From positions 1 through 35,949 of the forward strand of contig CAAEBN010000054.1 of assembly GCA_900754075.1 (NCBI GenBank): a DNA stretch of 35,949 bases. Reading direction: 5' to 3'. The notes under the pieces were generated by a model. That model was not told the DNA's origin and searched no databases. It saw only the letters and a program-made list of their open reading frames with translations. Numbering within the stretch: the stretch's first letter is position 1; the number at the start of each line of letters is the position of its first letter. Origin of the DNA: an uncultured Collinsella sp. Lineage in GTDB: Bacteria; Actinomycetota; Coriobacteriia; Coriobacteriales; Coriobacteriaceae. Position numbers and translations under genes: made by a program. Shown piece after piece: positions 1-8,125 of the stretch.

Positions 1-140
1 CACACGGTGTAGTGTGACCTGTCCGGCCGGGGCGGGAGGGGCCGAGATTTCCCCCTTTCGCTCCGGCTGCAAGCAGAGTCGCTCAGGAGGAAACTCGGCC
101 CCTCCCGCCCCGGCCTGCGGTGACTTGGCTGCACCGTGTG
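1..140. repeat. Long imperfect inverted repeat (about 140 bp hairpin or cruciform)
   Basis: Outer arms cacacggtgtag (1-12) and ctgcaccgtgtg (129-140) pair with one G-U wobble. Inner GC-rich arms at about 25-50 and 92-116 (key parts GGCGGGAGGGGCCGAG and CTCGGCCCCTCCCGCC) pair over about 24 bp with one extra A. The loop of about 40 nt contains a smaller potential hairpin, CTGCAAGCAG. No open reading frame with family resemblance overlaps it. It could be a structured RNA, a MITE-like element or a terminator of an unseen upstream gene. It starts at the window edge, so it may extend further left. Confidence 0.6.
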
Positions 141-186
141 CTGCCGAAGGGGCTTTGCGCGATGACTAAGGCTAAATCGAAAATGA

Positions 187-226
187 GTATGGGCCCTGCC
201 GTTCGTTCGAACGGCAGGGGCCATAC
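187..226. terminator. Hairpin, possible terminator of upstream gene
   Basis: GTATGGGCCCTGCCGTT and AACGGCAGGGGCCATAC form a 17-bp stem with one mismatch around a short TCGT-type loop. No T-run follows directly; a CTTTTTG stretch comes about 14 nt later. It may end transcription coming from the left of the window, or be a structural repeat. Confidence 0.4.
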
Positions 227-266
227 TTTGTATGGAGGCCTTTTTGCTGTTAGTCGAGGACGCCTC

Positions 267-474
267 TGGACAGTTAGTTCAAATTCGTATTTATTAGAGA
301 GTAGGAGAAGGCTGATTTGGACTCATTCGGCCTATTTTTGGCAATCTGAATCGATAAAGATGCTCAGCCAAGCCGGGAACGGCCCAATAATGGGTTCGCG
401 TCGGCTTCCAAGCGGCAATTTTGTGCCCAAGGCCACGGCCAAATTATACGCATCTGAACTAACTGCCCATCACT
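267..474. repeat. Inverted repeat pair flanking about 155 bp of non-coding DNA
   Basis: The segment GGACAGTTAGTTCA at 268-281, followed by AATTCGTAT, recurs in inverted orientation at about 446-474, where the reverse complement reads GGGCAGTTAGTTCA followed by GATGCGTAT. The core CAGTTAGTTCA is identical. The enclosed DNA shows no supported gene. It could be a small non-autonomous element or a paired regulator site upstream of the GH31 gene. Confidence 0.35.
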
Positions 475-501
475 CTCCATCAACCTTTTTTCCAAACCAA
501 A

Positions 502-600
502 TCAGTCAACGTACGTCATGGCAATATCCGGTAGGTCGCAGGGTGGCGGCTGAGCCTTTCTCTCGGGAAACTTCGCGAAGCCCAGTTCCCGAGAGAAAGG
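502..600 (+). other. Conserved-box plus variable-stem element, copy 1
   Basis: A 41-nt box (502-542; it contains CAACGTACGTCATGGCAAT and CCGGTAGGTCG) differs from a second copy at 7402-7442 at only four positions. It is followed by a perfect 15-bp stem CCTTTCTCTCGGGAA / TTCCCGAGAGAAAGG (555-569 and 586-600), with loop 570-585 containing ACTTCGCGAAGC. The stem sequence is unrelated to that of copy 2, but the loop is similar. The family was not recognised. It could be a structured RNA, a recombination site or a repeat element. The rest of 601-924 shows no gene and no convincing promoter. Confidence 0.55.
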
Positions 601-924
601 TACGGTCTGTGTGATACCAGATAAACAGTACATTTTTGCTTAATTGATATTTGACTGAAGAACCAATTGGTATGGCATATTTAGCCCACCTTGCCGTTGA
701 CGATCATTTTAATACCACTGGGAGAATTCCGAACTTGGTTGCGCAACTGCTCCCGTATGCTGATACAACCTAATAGGTGGATATCTGGTTACTACCAGTT
801 GACCCCTTGGTAACGGGTGGGACCACTGCGCGGAATGTACCGAACACCCCCCGTTTGATGCGTTCGCCCATGCTGCAGGGCGTGCGTCCGCGACGCTTCC
901 GCATGTCGGAGGGAAGGAGTCCAG

Positions 925-3900
925 GTGCGTAGGAATTCCATTTTTACGAAACGGTGGGTGAAGGGAAGCGCGGTCCTCGTTGCCACTGCAGCGACGCTCG
1001 TGTTTGCCAATCCCCAGCAGGCGATTGCCACGCCACTCAAGGGCGTCGACTCAGCTACCGTGTCTCAGTCTGCCTCGAACGTCGTCGACATCGATTTCGC
1101 TGACGGCATCAAGGGCCGTATTACGTTCCTCGAGGACGGTATTTTCCGCTATAACGTCGACCCCAAGGGTGAGTTTTCCGAGTACGCCACGCCGCGCAGT
1201 AAGTCCCACACGGCTAAGATCCAGGCTCAGCCCGATACTTCGGACGCCTACAGCAAGCCGAGTGCGACGGTTGCCGACAAGGGCGACGCTATCGAGATCA
1301 CCGGCGGAAAGGCGACCGTGATCCTGGACAAGGCGACTGGCAAGATGAGTATCAAGTCAGGCGACCGTGGCGTGGTTTCTGAGTCCGCGCCCCTCGACCT
1401 TGATTGGAAGGGTACCGTCCAGACGCTCGCCAAGGAGAAGTCCGAGAACTTCTTTGGCGGCGGCACCCAGAACGGCCGCTTCCTGCACACCAACCAGACC
1501 ATCGCCATCTCCAACACTAACAACTGGACCGATGGCGGCGTTGCCTCGCCCAACCCGTTCTATTGGACGAGCGACGGCTACGGCGTGCTCCGAAACACGT
1601 TTGCAGAGGGTTCCTACGACTTTGGTTCCACGGACTCATCGACGGTCACGACTTTGCACAACGAGAATGAGTTTGATGCCTATTACTTCGTGGCGACCAA
1701 CGAGGGCGCCTCGAACGTGGCAACCGAGATGCTGCAGGACTACTACAAGGTGACCGGCAATCCGGTGCTGCTGCCCGAGTACGGTTTCTACCTGGGTCAT
1801 CTTAATGCCTATAACCGTGATGGCTGGTCAACGACCTCGGGTCAGAAGAAGTGGGAGACCAAGGGCAGCAAGTCCTCGAGTGAGAAGGGCGACGTTAAAT
1901 ACGAGTCCGGCATGTCGACGGGCTACAAGCTCGACGGCACGCTTGCGGCCGAGACGCTCAACGGTGAGGGCCCTACGGTTGATACCGAGAACATGAAGGC
2001 GACCGATTTCGACCGCCAGTTCTCCGCCCGGCAGGTTATCGATGACTACGAGGACAACGACATGCCGCTCGGCTGGTTCCTGCCGAACGACGGTTACGGT
2101 GCTGGCTACGGCCAGAACGGTTACTACAAGACCGGCGGCGTCAACTCCGACGGAACGAGTTCTGCCGAGCGCCTCAACGCCGTGCGCGCCAACGTCGACA
2201 ATCTTAAGAAGTTCACCGAGTATGCCAACTCCAAGGGCGTGAGCACCGGTCTCTGGACCCAGTCGAACCTCGAGCCCGATAGCAACTCCGAGACCCCGTG
2301 GCATCTGCTGCGCGATTTCGATTCTGAGGTCAAGACTGGTGGCATCACCACACTCAAGACCGACGTCGCTTGGGTCGGCTCCGGCTACTCCTTTGGCCTC
2401 AACGGCATCAAGACGGCCTATGACACCGTGACCACCGGCGCCAACAAGCGCCCCAACATCATCACGCTTGACGGCTGGGCCGGCACGCAGCGCTTTGGCG
2501 GCATCTGGACTGGCGACCAGTACGGCGGTAACTGGGAGTACATTCGCTTCCATATCCCCACGTATATCGGCCAGAGCCTCTCGGGCAACCCCAACATCGG
2601 CTCCGATATGGACGGCATCTTTGGTGGCGATCCCATCATCTCCGCTCGCGACTACCAGTGGAAGACATTCACGCCCTCTATGCTTGACATGGACGGTTGG
2701 GGCACCTACCGCAAGTCGCCCATGACGCACGGCGATCCCTATACGGGCATCTCGCGCTTCTATCTCAAGCTCAAAGCACAACTCATGCCCTATATCTACA
2801 CGAGCGCGGCCTCGGCGGCCAACATCGACACGGGCAACGGCGATACCGGCCTTCCCATGATCCGCGCCATGCTGCTTTCCGACAACTCCGAGTACGCCGC
2901 AAGCACCTCGACGCAGTACCAGTACATGTTCGGTGAGAACTTCCTGGTGGCACCGGTGTATCAGGATACCCAGGCAGATGAGAACGGCAACGATGTCCGC
3001 AACGGTATCTACCTGCCCAACTACGGTACCGACGAGAATCCCACCATCTGGATTGACTACTTCTCGGGCAAGCAGTACCGCGGCGGTCAGGTCCTCAACA
3101 ACTACGAGGCTCCGCTTTGGAAGCTGCCACTCTTTGTTAAGGCAAACGCCATCGTGCCGATGTACGCCGAGAACAACAACCCCGAGGCCGTGACCGAGAC
3201 CAACACCAAGGGCACCAATCGCAGCCAGCGTATCGTCGAGTTCTTCGCCACCGAGGGTGAGGGCAGCTTTACGCAGTACGAGGATGACGGCTCCTCCATC
3301 GAGAACAACACGACCGAGGACGATTCCTACGGCACAATCGACAATATTTCCTACGGTGAGCATGTGAGCACCGTCTATAAGTCGAGCGTGGTGGGCGGCA
3401 CGGCGACCTTTACCGCCGAGACATCGCGGGGCGGCTACAGCGGCTACGACTCCAACCGCACCACGACCTTTGTGGCCAACGTCTCCGCCAAGCCCACGAG
3501 CGTCTCCGCCAAGAACGGCGGATCCGCGCTCAACGTGGTTGAGGTCGACTCGCAGGAGGCCTTTGACGCCGCGACCCCCGAGGCCGGCCAGGCGGTCTAC
3601 TTCTACAACGAGACCCCCAACCTCAACCACTACGGTAGCGACGCAGGCAGCACCGAGGCCGAGCAGGGCGAGAGCTTCAACAACACCAAGATCACCACGA
3701 ATCCCAAGGTCTACGTCAAGTTCGCGAAGACCGATGTCGCCACGGCAGCGCAGACGCTCGAACTGGGCGATTTCGTGAACGCCGATGCCACGCTCGCGGC
3801 CGACCGCTTCAACGAGAACCTCTCCGCACCCGCGAACTTTGCTGCCCCCGAGGACGCCACGACCCCCACGAGCATTAAGCTCACTTGGGGGAAGGTCGAT

Positions 3901-6900
3901 GGTGCTACCTCCTACGACCTTAAGGTCGACGGCACTGTGTTCGCCGTGGGCGATGCGGCAGAATTCACGCATACCGATCTTGCCTACAACAGCAAGCATA
4001 CCTACCAGATTCGTTCGCGCAACGCCGATGGCTACTCCGCATGGAGCGACGTGCTTGAGGCGAACTCTGCGCTCGACCCGTGGCGGAACGTGCCTGAGGC
4101 CGAGGAAATCACTTGGGAGGGCTCGCTCTACGGTAGCCATAAGGCCGAACTCGCCTTCGACCATGAGTTCCAGTCGGGCGACGGCGGTTTCCACTCCGGT
4201 GGCAACGATCTGGGCAAGGCGCTTACCGTCGGCTACGGTCGCGCTTACAAGCTCGACAAGCTCGAGTACTATCCGCGCGATGATGCCGGTAACGGCACTG
4301 TGACCAAGATGCGCATCGAGACGAGCCTCGACGGCGTGCATTGGACGACGCAGGAGGTCGACTGGGATCGCTCCGCCGCTTGCAAGACGGTGGCGTTCGA
4401 CGGCGCCGTGGCCGCGCGCTACGTGCGTATGACGCCGCTCGCGTCCGTGGGCAACTTCTTCTCCGCCTCCGAGATCGCCATCTACAAGACCGACGGCACG
4501 GACGGCTTCGCTGTGGGCTCCAACCTCAACAAGGCCACGGTCTCCGACGGCGACTACTCCAACATGAAGAATTACCTGGGTCTTGAGAACCGCGAGCCCG
4601 ACACCTCGACGTTCGACTCCCAGATCCGCGCCCACTTCGCCGACCTCAACGGCAACGGCGTCTACGACGTGTACGACTACTCCTTCACCATGGCGGCGCT
4701 CGACGGCGGCACCAAGCAAAAGGGCAAGGCTGCTGGCACCCTCGCGGTGATCCCGAGCAAGATGGAGGTCGAGGCCGGCGACGAGATCACGGTCGACGTC
4801 TACGCCACCGACGCCGAGAACATCAACGCGCTCGGTGCGCTCGTCAACTTCAACAGCGACCAGTTTGAGTATGTCTCCGAGAGCATCGCGCAGGATGCGT
4901 CGACGGCGGGCATGGAGAACCTCTCGCGCGAGAAAGTGCAGTTCACGGATGGCCACCAGACCATCAACCTGGCCTTCGCCAACCGCGGCGACGCCAAGCT
5001 CTTCAACAGTACTGGTGTGGTCGCGAGCTTCAAACTCAAGGCTAAGACGGCCGGCAAGGTCGAGCTGCCCTCGACGTCTTGGCTCGTCGGCCCGGCGTGC
5101 GACGCGCTCGAGTTCGTGAGTGATGGCACCGTGACGATGCCCAGTGTCCCGCAGCCCACCAAGTCCGAGTACGGCCGCGACGCCTTTGACATCACGATGA
5201 CCAACGACGAGCTCCCCACCGACGACGGCACCAACGTCGAGAAGCTCATCCAGCAGAAGAGCTATGACGGACTGTTCGACAACAATGAGGGCGGCAACGA
5301 CTTCGAGTTCCTGTGGAACTATGGGCCCAACTGGATCGACGGCAAGATGCCGACCTACGTCAAGCTGCCCGCCACGATGACGTTCGCCTTCAAGACGCCG
5401 TCGAAACTCGATAGCGTCGAGGTCGTTAACCGCAACGGTGGCAACGGCACCGTGCAGAAGATTAAGTCCGTCGTGACGTTCGAGGACGGCTCGACCCAGG
5501 AGTTCTCGGGCGGAAGCTTTGATTCCTATCAGGCTCGCTACGCCTTTGGCCTCTCTGCCGAGAACAAGGGCAAGAAGGCGACCAAGGTCGAGATCACGCC
5601 GCTTGAGGCATCGGGTGACCAGATGCTCACGCTGCGCGAGATCAACTTCAACTACACACAGGGTGTCGAGGCCATCGAGGGTGTCGAACTGGGCAAGAAC
5701 CAGACCGAGTTCTTCGAGGGCGATGTGACGCTCGTCGACGCCAAGGCCACGCCCGAGAGCGCCGGCTACCCCTATGTGACGGTCGAGAGCTCCGATCCTT
5801 CTGTGGTGAGCGTCTCCGCTGTCCAGGCCGGCGATAGCGTGAGCTACTACCTGCGCGCCAACAAGGCCGGCAAGGCAACGATCACGGTGGCGTCGGTGCT
5901 CGATCCCTCCAGGACCGCATCCTATGGGGTCGAGGTCAAGGCTGGTGTCGACACCTCTGCGCTCATGGCAGCGCTTTCCAAGGCCGCGGGCTACAGCGAG
6001 TCCGTCTACACCAAGGATTCCTATGCAGCCCTCACCGCTGCGGTCGAGGCGGCTCAGAAGCTCCTCGATGGCGGCCAGGGCAGCTATAGCAAGAAGGATG
6101 TCGCAGACGCCACGGCCAAGATCGAGCAGGCAATCGACGGCCTCAAGATGCGCCCCGTCGATGAGAAGAGCCTCATCAACACGCCCGAGAACCGCGAGAA
6201 CGTCAAGGTGACCGGCTTCTCGAGCGAGGCCGACTATGAGGGCAGCAACGCCGTCAACGCTCTTGACGGCGATGAGCAGACGCTCTGGCACAGCGACTAT
6301 GCTAATAAGACCGGTATGCCCCAGCACCTGACCGTCGACCTGGGCCGCGACTACGATCTCACCGACGTCACGTTCCTGCCGCGCCAGGACGGCGGCATGA
6401 ACGGCGATATCTTTGAGGCCGAGGTGCTGGTCTCCGACACTGCCGACGGTTATGAGATGGGCACCGCCACGTCGATGGGTACGTTTACCTTCGACAACGA
6501 CGGCCGCGTGCTCACCGACCGTGGCGACTGGAAGCAGATGAGCTTTGGTGCCGCGCGCGGTCGCTACGTGACCGTCAAGGTGCTCCACGCCGGCGGTGGC
6601 AGCGTTGACGCCTACTGCAGCATGGCGGAGCTCAAGTTCTACGGTACGGCCGTTCCCAATCCGGTGGCGAAGGACGACCTCACTGCCGCGATTGAAAAGG
6701 TTGATGCCGAGGTTGCAGCCGGCGACCTTAAGGCCAGCGACTACACCGAGGCTTCCTGGACCGCGTTCCAGAATGCCTTGGCGAGCGCCCGCGCCATCCT
6801 GAGCGACGAGAACGCCACGCAGGACGAGGTCGACCAGGCACTCAAGGCACTCGAGAGTGCTCGCGACGCGCTTGAGAAGACTCCGGTGACCCCGGTCGAG

Positions 6901-7335
6901 AACCCGACCAAGAAGCAGCTCAAGGCCTTGGTCAAGCAGGCGAAGGAGACTGACACCAAGGGAAAGACGGCCGAGTCTGTCAAGGCCCTGACGGATGCCA
7001 TTACCTACGCCGAGGATGTTTTGGGTGATGAGAATGCTTCCGACGCCCAGCTCCAGGCGGCCTATGACCAGCTCAAGCTGGCCATCGAGGGCCTTAAGGA
7101 TGCCGACTCCGGCAACCAGGGCGGCTCGGGCAACCAGGGTTCCGGCAACGGCTCGAACGGCGGCGGCCAGGCGGGCAAGCCCGCAGGCGACAAGGCCCAG
7201 AGCGGCAAAAAGAACGGTTCGGCGATCCCCAATACTGGCGACCAAACGGCGGCAACCGTCGCGACCATCGGTGGCCTTGGAGCCATCATCGCCGCGATCG
7301 GTGCCTTCTTCCACCGTCGTAATAAGGCTGAGTAG
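925..7335 (+). CDS. Sortase-anchored GH31 glycosidase, probable alpha-N-acetylgalactosaminidase
   Basis: Large secreted wall-anchored enzyme of 2136 residues. The GTG start follows AAGGAG by 5 nt, and a signal peptide ends near AIA (about residue 36). Residues about 40-960 are GH31. The motif LKTDVAWVG puts the likely nucleophile at D480, and GIWTGDQYGG puts the acid/base at D531. The sequence around them resembles the GH31 group that removes alpha-GalNAc from O-glycans (Enterococcus EF1824-like), not the alpha-glucosidases; this is family-level recognition from memory. Downstream come an FN3 domain (966-1049), an F5/8C-like domain (1052-1191), a single dockerin-like calcium motif (from D1240), a cohesin-like domain (1271-1406), a second carbohydrate-binding-like domain (1416-1579), a Big2-like domain (1581-1672), a FIVAR (1676-1742), an F5/8C (1754-1907), two more FIVARs (1914-2060), a Gly/Asn linker and the sorting signal IPNTG (2101-2105) with a hydrophobic segment and basic tail. 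A terminator follows. Confidence 0.85.
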   Translation: MRRNSIFTKRWVKGSAVLVATAATLVFANPQQAIATPLKGVDSATVSQSASNVVDIDFADGIKGRITFLEDGIFRYNVDPKGEFSEYATPRSKSHTAKIQAQPDTSDAYSKPSATVADKGDAIEITGGKATVILDKATGKMSIKSGDRGVVSESAPLDLDWKGTVQTLAKEKSENFFGGGTQNGRFLHTNQTIAISNTNNWTDGGVASPNPFYWTSDGYGVLRNTFAEGSYDFGSTDSSTVTTLHNENEFDAYYFVATNEGASNVATEMLQDYYKVTGNPVLLPEYGFYLGHLNAYNRDGWSTTSGQKKWETKGSKSSSEKGDVKYESGMSTGYKLDGTLAAETLNGEGPTVDTENMKATDFDRQFSARQVIDDYEDNDMPLGWFLPNDGYGAGYGQNGYYKTGGVNSDGTSSAERLNAVRANVDNLKKFTEYANSKGVSTGLWTQSNLEPDSNSETPWHLLRDFDSEVKTGGITTLKTDVAWVGSGYSFGLNGIKTAYDTVTTGANKRPNIITLDGWAGTQRFGGIWTGDQYGGNWEYIRFHIPTYIGQSLSGNPNIGSDMDGIFGGDPIISARDYQWKTFTPSMLDMDGWGTYRKSPMTHGDPYTGISRFYLKLKAQLMPYIYTSAASAANIDTGNGDTGLPMIRAMLLSDNSEYAASTSTQYQYMFGENFLVAPVYQDTQADENGNDVRNGIYLPNYGTDENPTIWIDYFSGKQYRGGQVLNNYEAPLWKLPLFVKANAIVPMYAENNNPEAVTETNTKGTNRSQRIVEFFATEGEGSFTQYEDDGSSIENNTTEDDSYGTIDNISYGEHVSTVYKSSVVGGTATFTAETSRGGYSGYDSNRTTTFVANVSAKPTSVSAKNGGSALNVVEVDSQEAFDAATPEAGQAVYFYNETPNLNHYGSDAGSTEAEQGESFNNTKITTNPKVYVKFAKTDVATAAQTLELGDFVNADATLAADRFNENLSAPANFAAPEDATTPTSIKLTWGKVDGATSYDLKVDGTVFAVGDAAEFTHTDLAYNSKHTYQIRSRNADGYSAWSDVLEANSALDPWRNVPEAEEITWEGSLYGSHKAELAFDHEFQSGDGGFHSGGNDLGKALTVGYGRAYKLDKLEYYPRDDAGNGTVTKMRIETSLDGVHWTTQEVDWDRSAACKTVAFDGAVAARYVRMTPLASVGNFFSASEIAIYKTDGTDGFAVGSNLNKATVSDGDYSNMKNYLGLENREPDTSTFDSQIRAHFADLNGNGVYDVYDYSFTMAALDGGTKQKGKAAGTLAVIPSKMEVEAGDEITVDVYATDAENINALGALVNFNSDQFEYVSESIAQDASTAGMENLSREKVQFTDGHQTINLAFANRGDAKLFNSTGVVASFKLKAKTAGKVELPSTSWLVGPACDALEFVSDGTVTMPSVPQPTKSEYGRDAFDITMTNDELPTDDGTNVEKLIQQKSYDGLFDNNEGGNDFEFLWNYGPNWIDGKMPTYVKLPATMTFAFKTPSKLDSVEVVNRNGGNGTVQKIKSVVTFEDGSTQEFSGGSFDSYQARYAFGLSAENKGKKATKVEITPLEASGDQMLTLREINFNYTQGVEAIEGVELGKNQTEFFEGDVTLVDAKATPESAGYPYVTVESSDPSVVSVSAVQAGDSVSYYLRANKAGKATITVASVLDPSRTASYGVEVKAGVDTSALMAALSKAAGYSESVYTKDSYAALTAAVEAAQKLLDGGQGSYSKKDVADATAKIEQAIDGLKMRPVDEKSLINTPENRENVKVTGFSSEADYEGSNAVNALDGDEQTLWHSDYANKTGMPQHLTVDLGRDYDLTDVTFLPRQDGGMNGDIFEAEVLVSDTADGYEMGTATSMGTFTFDNDGRVLTDRGDWKQMSFGAARGRYVTVKVLHAGGGSVDAYCSMAELKFYGTAVPNPVAKDDLTAAIEKVDAEVAAGDLKASDYTEASWTAFQNALASARAILSDENATQDEVDQALKALESARDALEKTPVTPVENPTKKQLKALVKQAKETDTKGKTAESVKALTDAITYAEDVLGDENASDAQLQAAYDQLKLAIEGLKDADSGNQGGSGNQGSGNGSNGGGQAGKPAGDKAQSGKKNGSAIPNTGDQTAATVATIGGLGAIIAAIGAFFHRRNKAE

Positions 7336-7358
7336 TCCCAGCGACAACTAAGCAAACG

Positions 7359-7400
7359 TGCCCGCCGCTCCGTCAAGGACGGCGGGCATTGCTTTATTAT
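7359..7400 (+). terminator. Rho-independent terminator of GH31 gene
   Basis: TGCCCGCCG (7359-7367) pairs with CGGCGGGCA (7380-7388) and is followed by a T-rich tail (TTGCTTTATTATTT). It lies 24 nt after the GH31 stop codon. Confidence 0.75.
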
Positions 7401-7401
7401 T

Positions 7402-7524
7402 TCAGCCAACGTACGTCATGGCAATCCCCGGTAGGTCGAAGGTGCTCTGCGGCGGCCCGGTGTTTTCATCTGAACGACTTTGCGTAGCAACTGGAGTGAA
7501 GATGAAAACAGCGGGCCGCTGCAG
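7402..7524 (+). other. Conserved-box plus variable-stem element, copy 2
   Basis: Second copy of the 41-nt box (7402-7442), followed by a 25-bp stem with two mismatches: the arm at 7447-7471 contains GGCCCGGTGTTTTCATCT and pairs with 7500-7524. The 28-nt loop contains ACTTTGCGTAGC, close to the ACTTCGCGAAGC loop of copy 1. It lies between the GH31 terminator and purE, about 100 nt before the purE start, so it could be a purE leader, but copy 1 has no pur gene next to it. It does not match purine or ZTP riboswitch features that I know. Confidence 0.55.
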
Positions 7525-7555
7525 GGCACCCACAGACCGCAGGGACGGGAGCAGC

Positions 7556-7561
7556 TATACT
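7556..7561 (+). promoter_or_regulatory. Candidate -10 box for purE
   Basis: TATACT lies 64 nt before the purE start codon, after the stem of the preceding element. No clear -35 hexamer is visible, so the call is weak. If real, the structured element lies upstream of the transcript and not in its leader. Confidence 0.3.
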
Positions 7562-7624
7562 ACTCTCAGTAGTTAAGGGTCGCGGATTCGCCGCGTCACC
7601 GCTCTCAACAGGAGGTCTTTGTTT

Positions 7625-8089
7625 ATGGCAGATCAGAAGCCGGTTGTCGGGATCATCATGGGCTCCAAGTCCGATCTGGGCGTTATGGAAGGTTGCACCG
7701 CCGAGCTCGAGGCACTGGGCGTGCCCTATGAGCTCGTGATTGCGAGCGCGCACCGCACGCCGGCGAAGGTCCATGAGTGGGCCTCGACTGCTGCCGACCG
7801 CGGCATCAAGGTGATTATCGCTGCTGCCGGCAAGGCTGCTCACCTGGGCGGCGTCGTGGCTGCGTTTACGCCGCTGCCGGTCATCGGCGTGCCTATGAAG
7901 ACGAGCGATCTGGGTGGTATGGACTCGCTGCTGTCGATGGTGCAGATGCCTTCGGGCGTGCCCGTTGCCTGTGTGGCCATCAACGGTGCCAAGAACGCTG
8001 CCATTTACGCCACGCAGATCCTGGGCGCCTGCGACCCCGAGTACCGCAAGGTTATCGAGAAGATGAAGCAGGAGATGGCTGACGCCTAA
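7625..8089 (+). CDS. purE: N5-carboxyaminoimidazole ribonucleotide mutase PurE
   Basis: Cytosolic enzyme of purine synthesis, converting N5-CAIR to CAIR. The 154-residue length is usual for class I PurE. Visible motifs are GSKSD near the N-terminus, SAHRTP, AGKAAHLGG and GGMDSLLSMVQMPSGVPVA, which form the nucleotide site and the active site. The ATG at 7625 is preferred over an in-frame TTG 6 nt upstream, because AGGAGG at 7610-7615 is 9 nt from this ATG and only 3 nt from the TTG. purK is not in the window. The sortase gene starts 36 nt downstream with no terminator between, so the two are probably co-transcribed. purF, purM and purN lie 3 kb away in a separate unit. Confidence 0.95.
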   Translation: MADQKPVVGIIMGSKSDLGVMEGCTAELEALGVPYELVIASAHRTPAKVHEWASTAADRGIKVIIAAAGKAAHLGGVVAAFTPLPVIGVPMKTSDLGGMDSLLSMVQMPSGVPVACVAINGAKNAAIYATQILGACDPEYRKVIEKMKQEMADA

Positions 8090-8125
8090 GCGCTCTGCCA
8101 GTCCATTTGCAGCATAAGGAGAGCC

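Noticed and set aside
120..614. 164-residue frame in the left non-coding region
   Set aside because: It runs through several hairpins, has no ribosome binding site and no recognisable protein features.
1828..7347. 1839-residue open frame on the minus strand opposite the GH31 gene
   Set aside because: A shadow caused by the strong codon bias of the plus-strand gene. The translation is low-complexity Val/Leu/Gly/Arg/His-rich without domains, while the plus-strand frame has a signal peptide, catalytic motifs and a sorting signal.
7402..7624. Purine or ZTP riboswitch before purE
   Set aside because: I do not see the conserved cores of those classes, and the same element occurs at 502-600 with no pur gene, so a purE-specific riboswitch is not supported.
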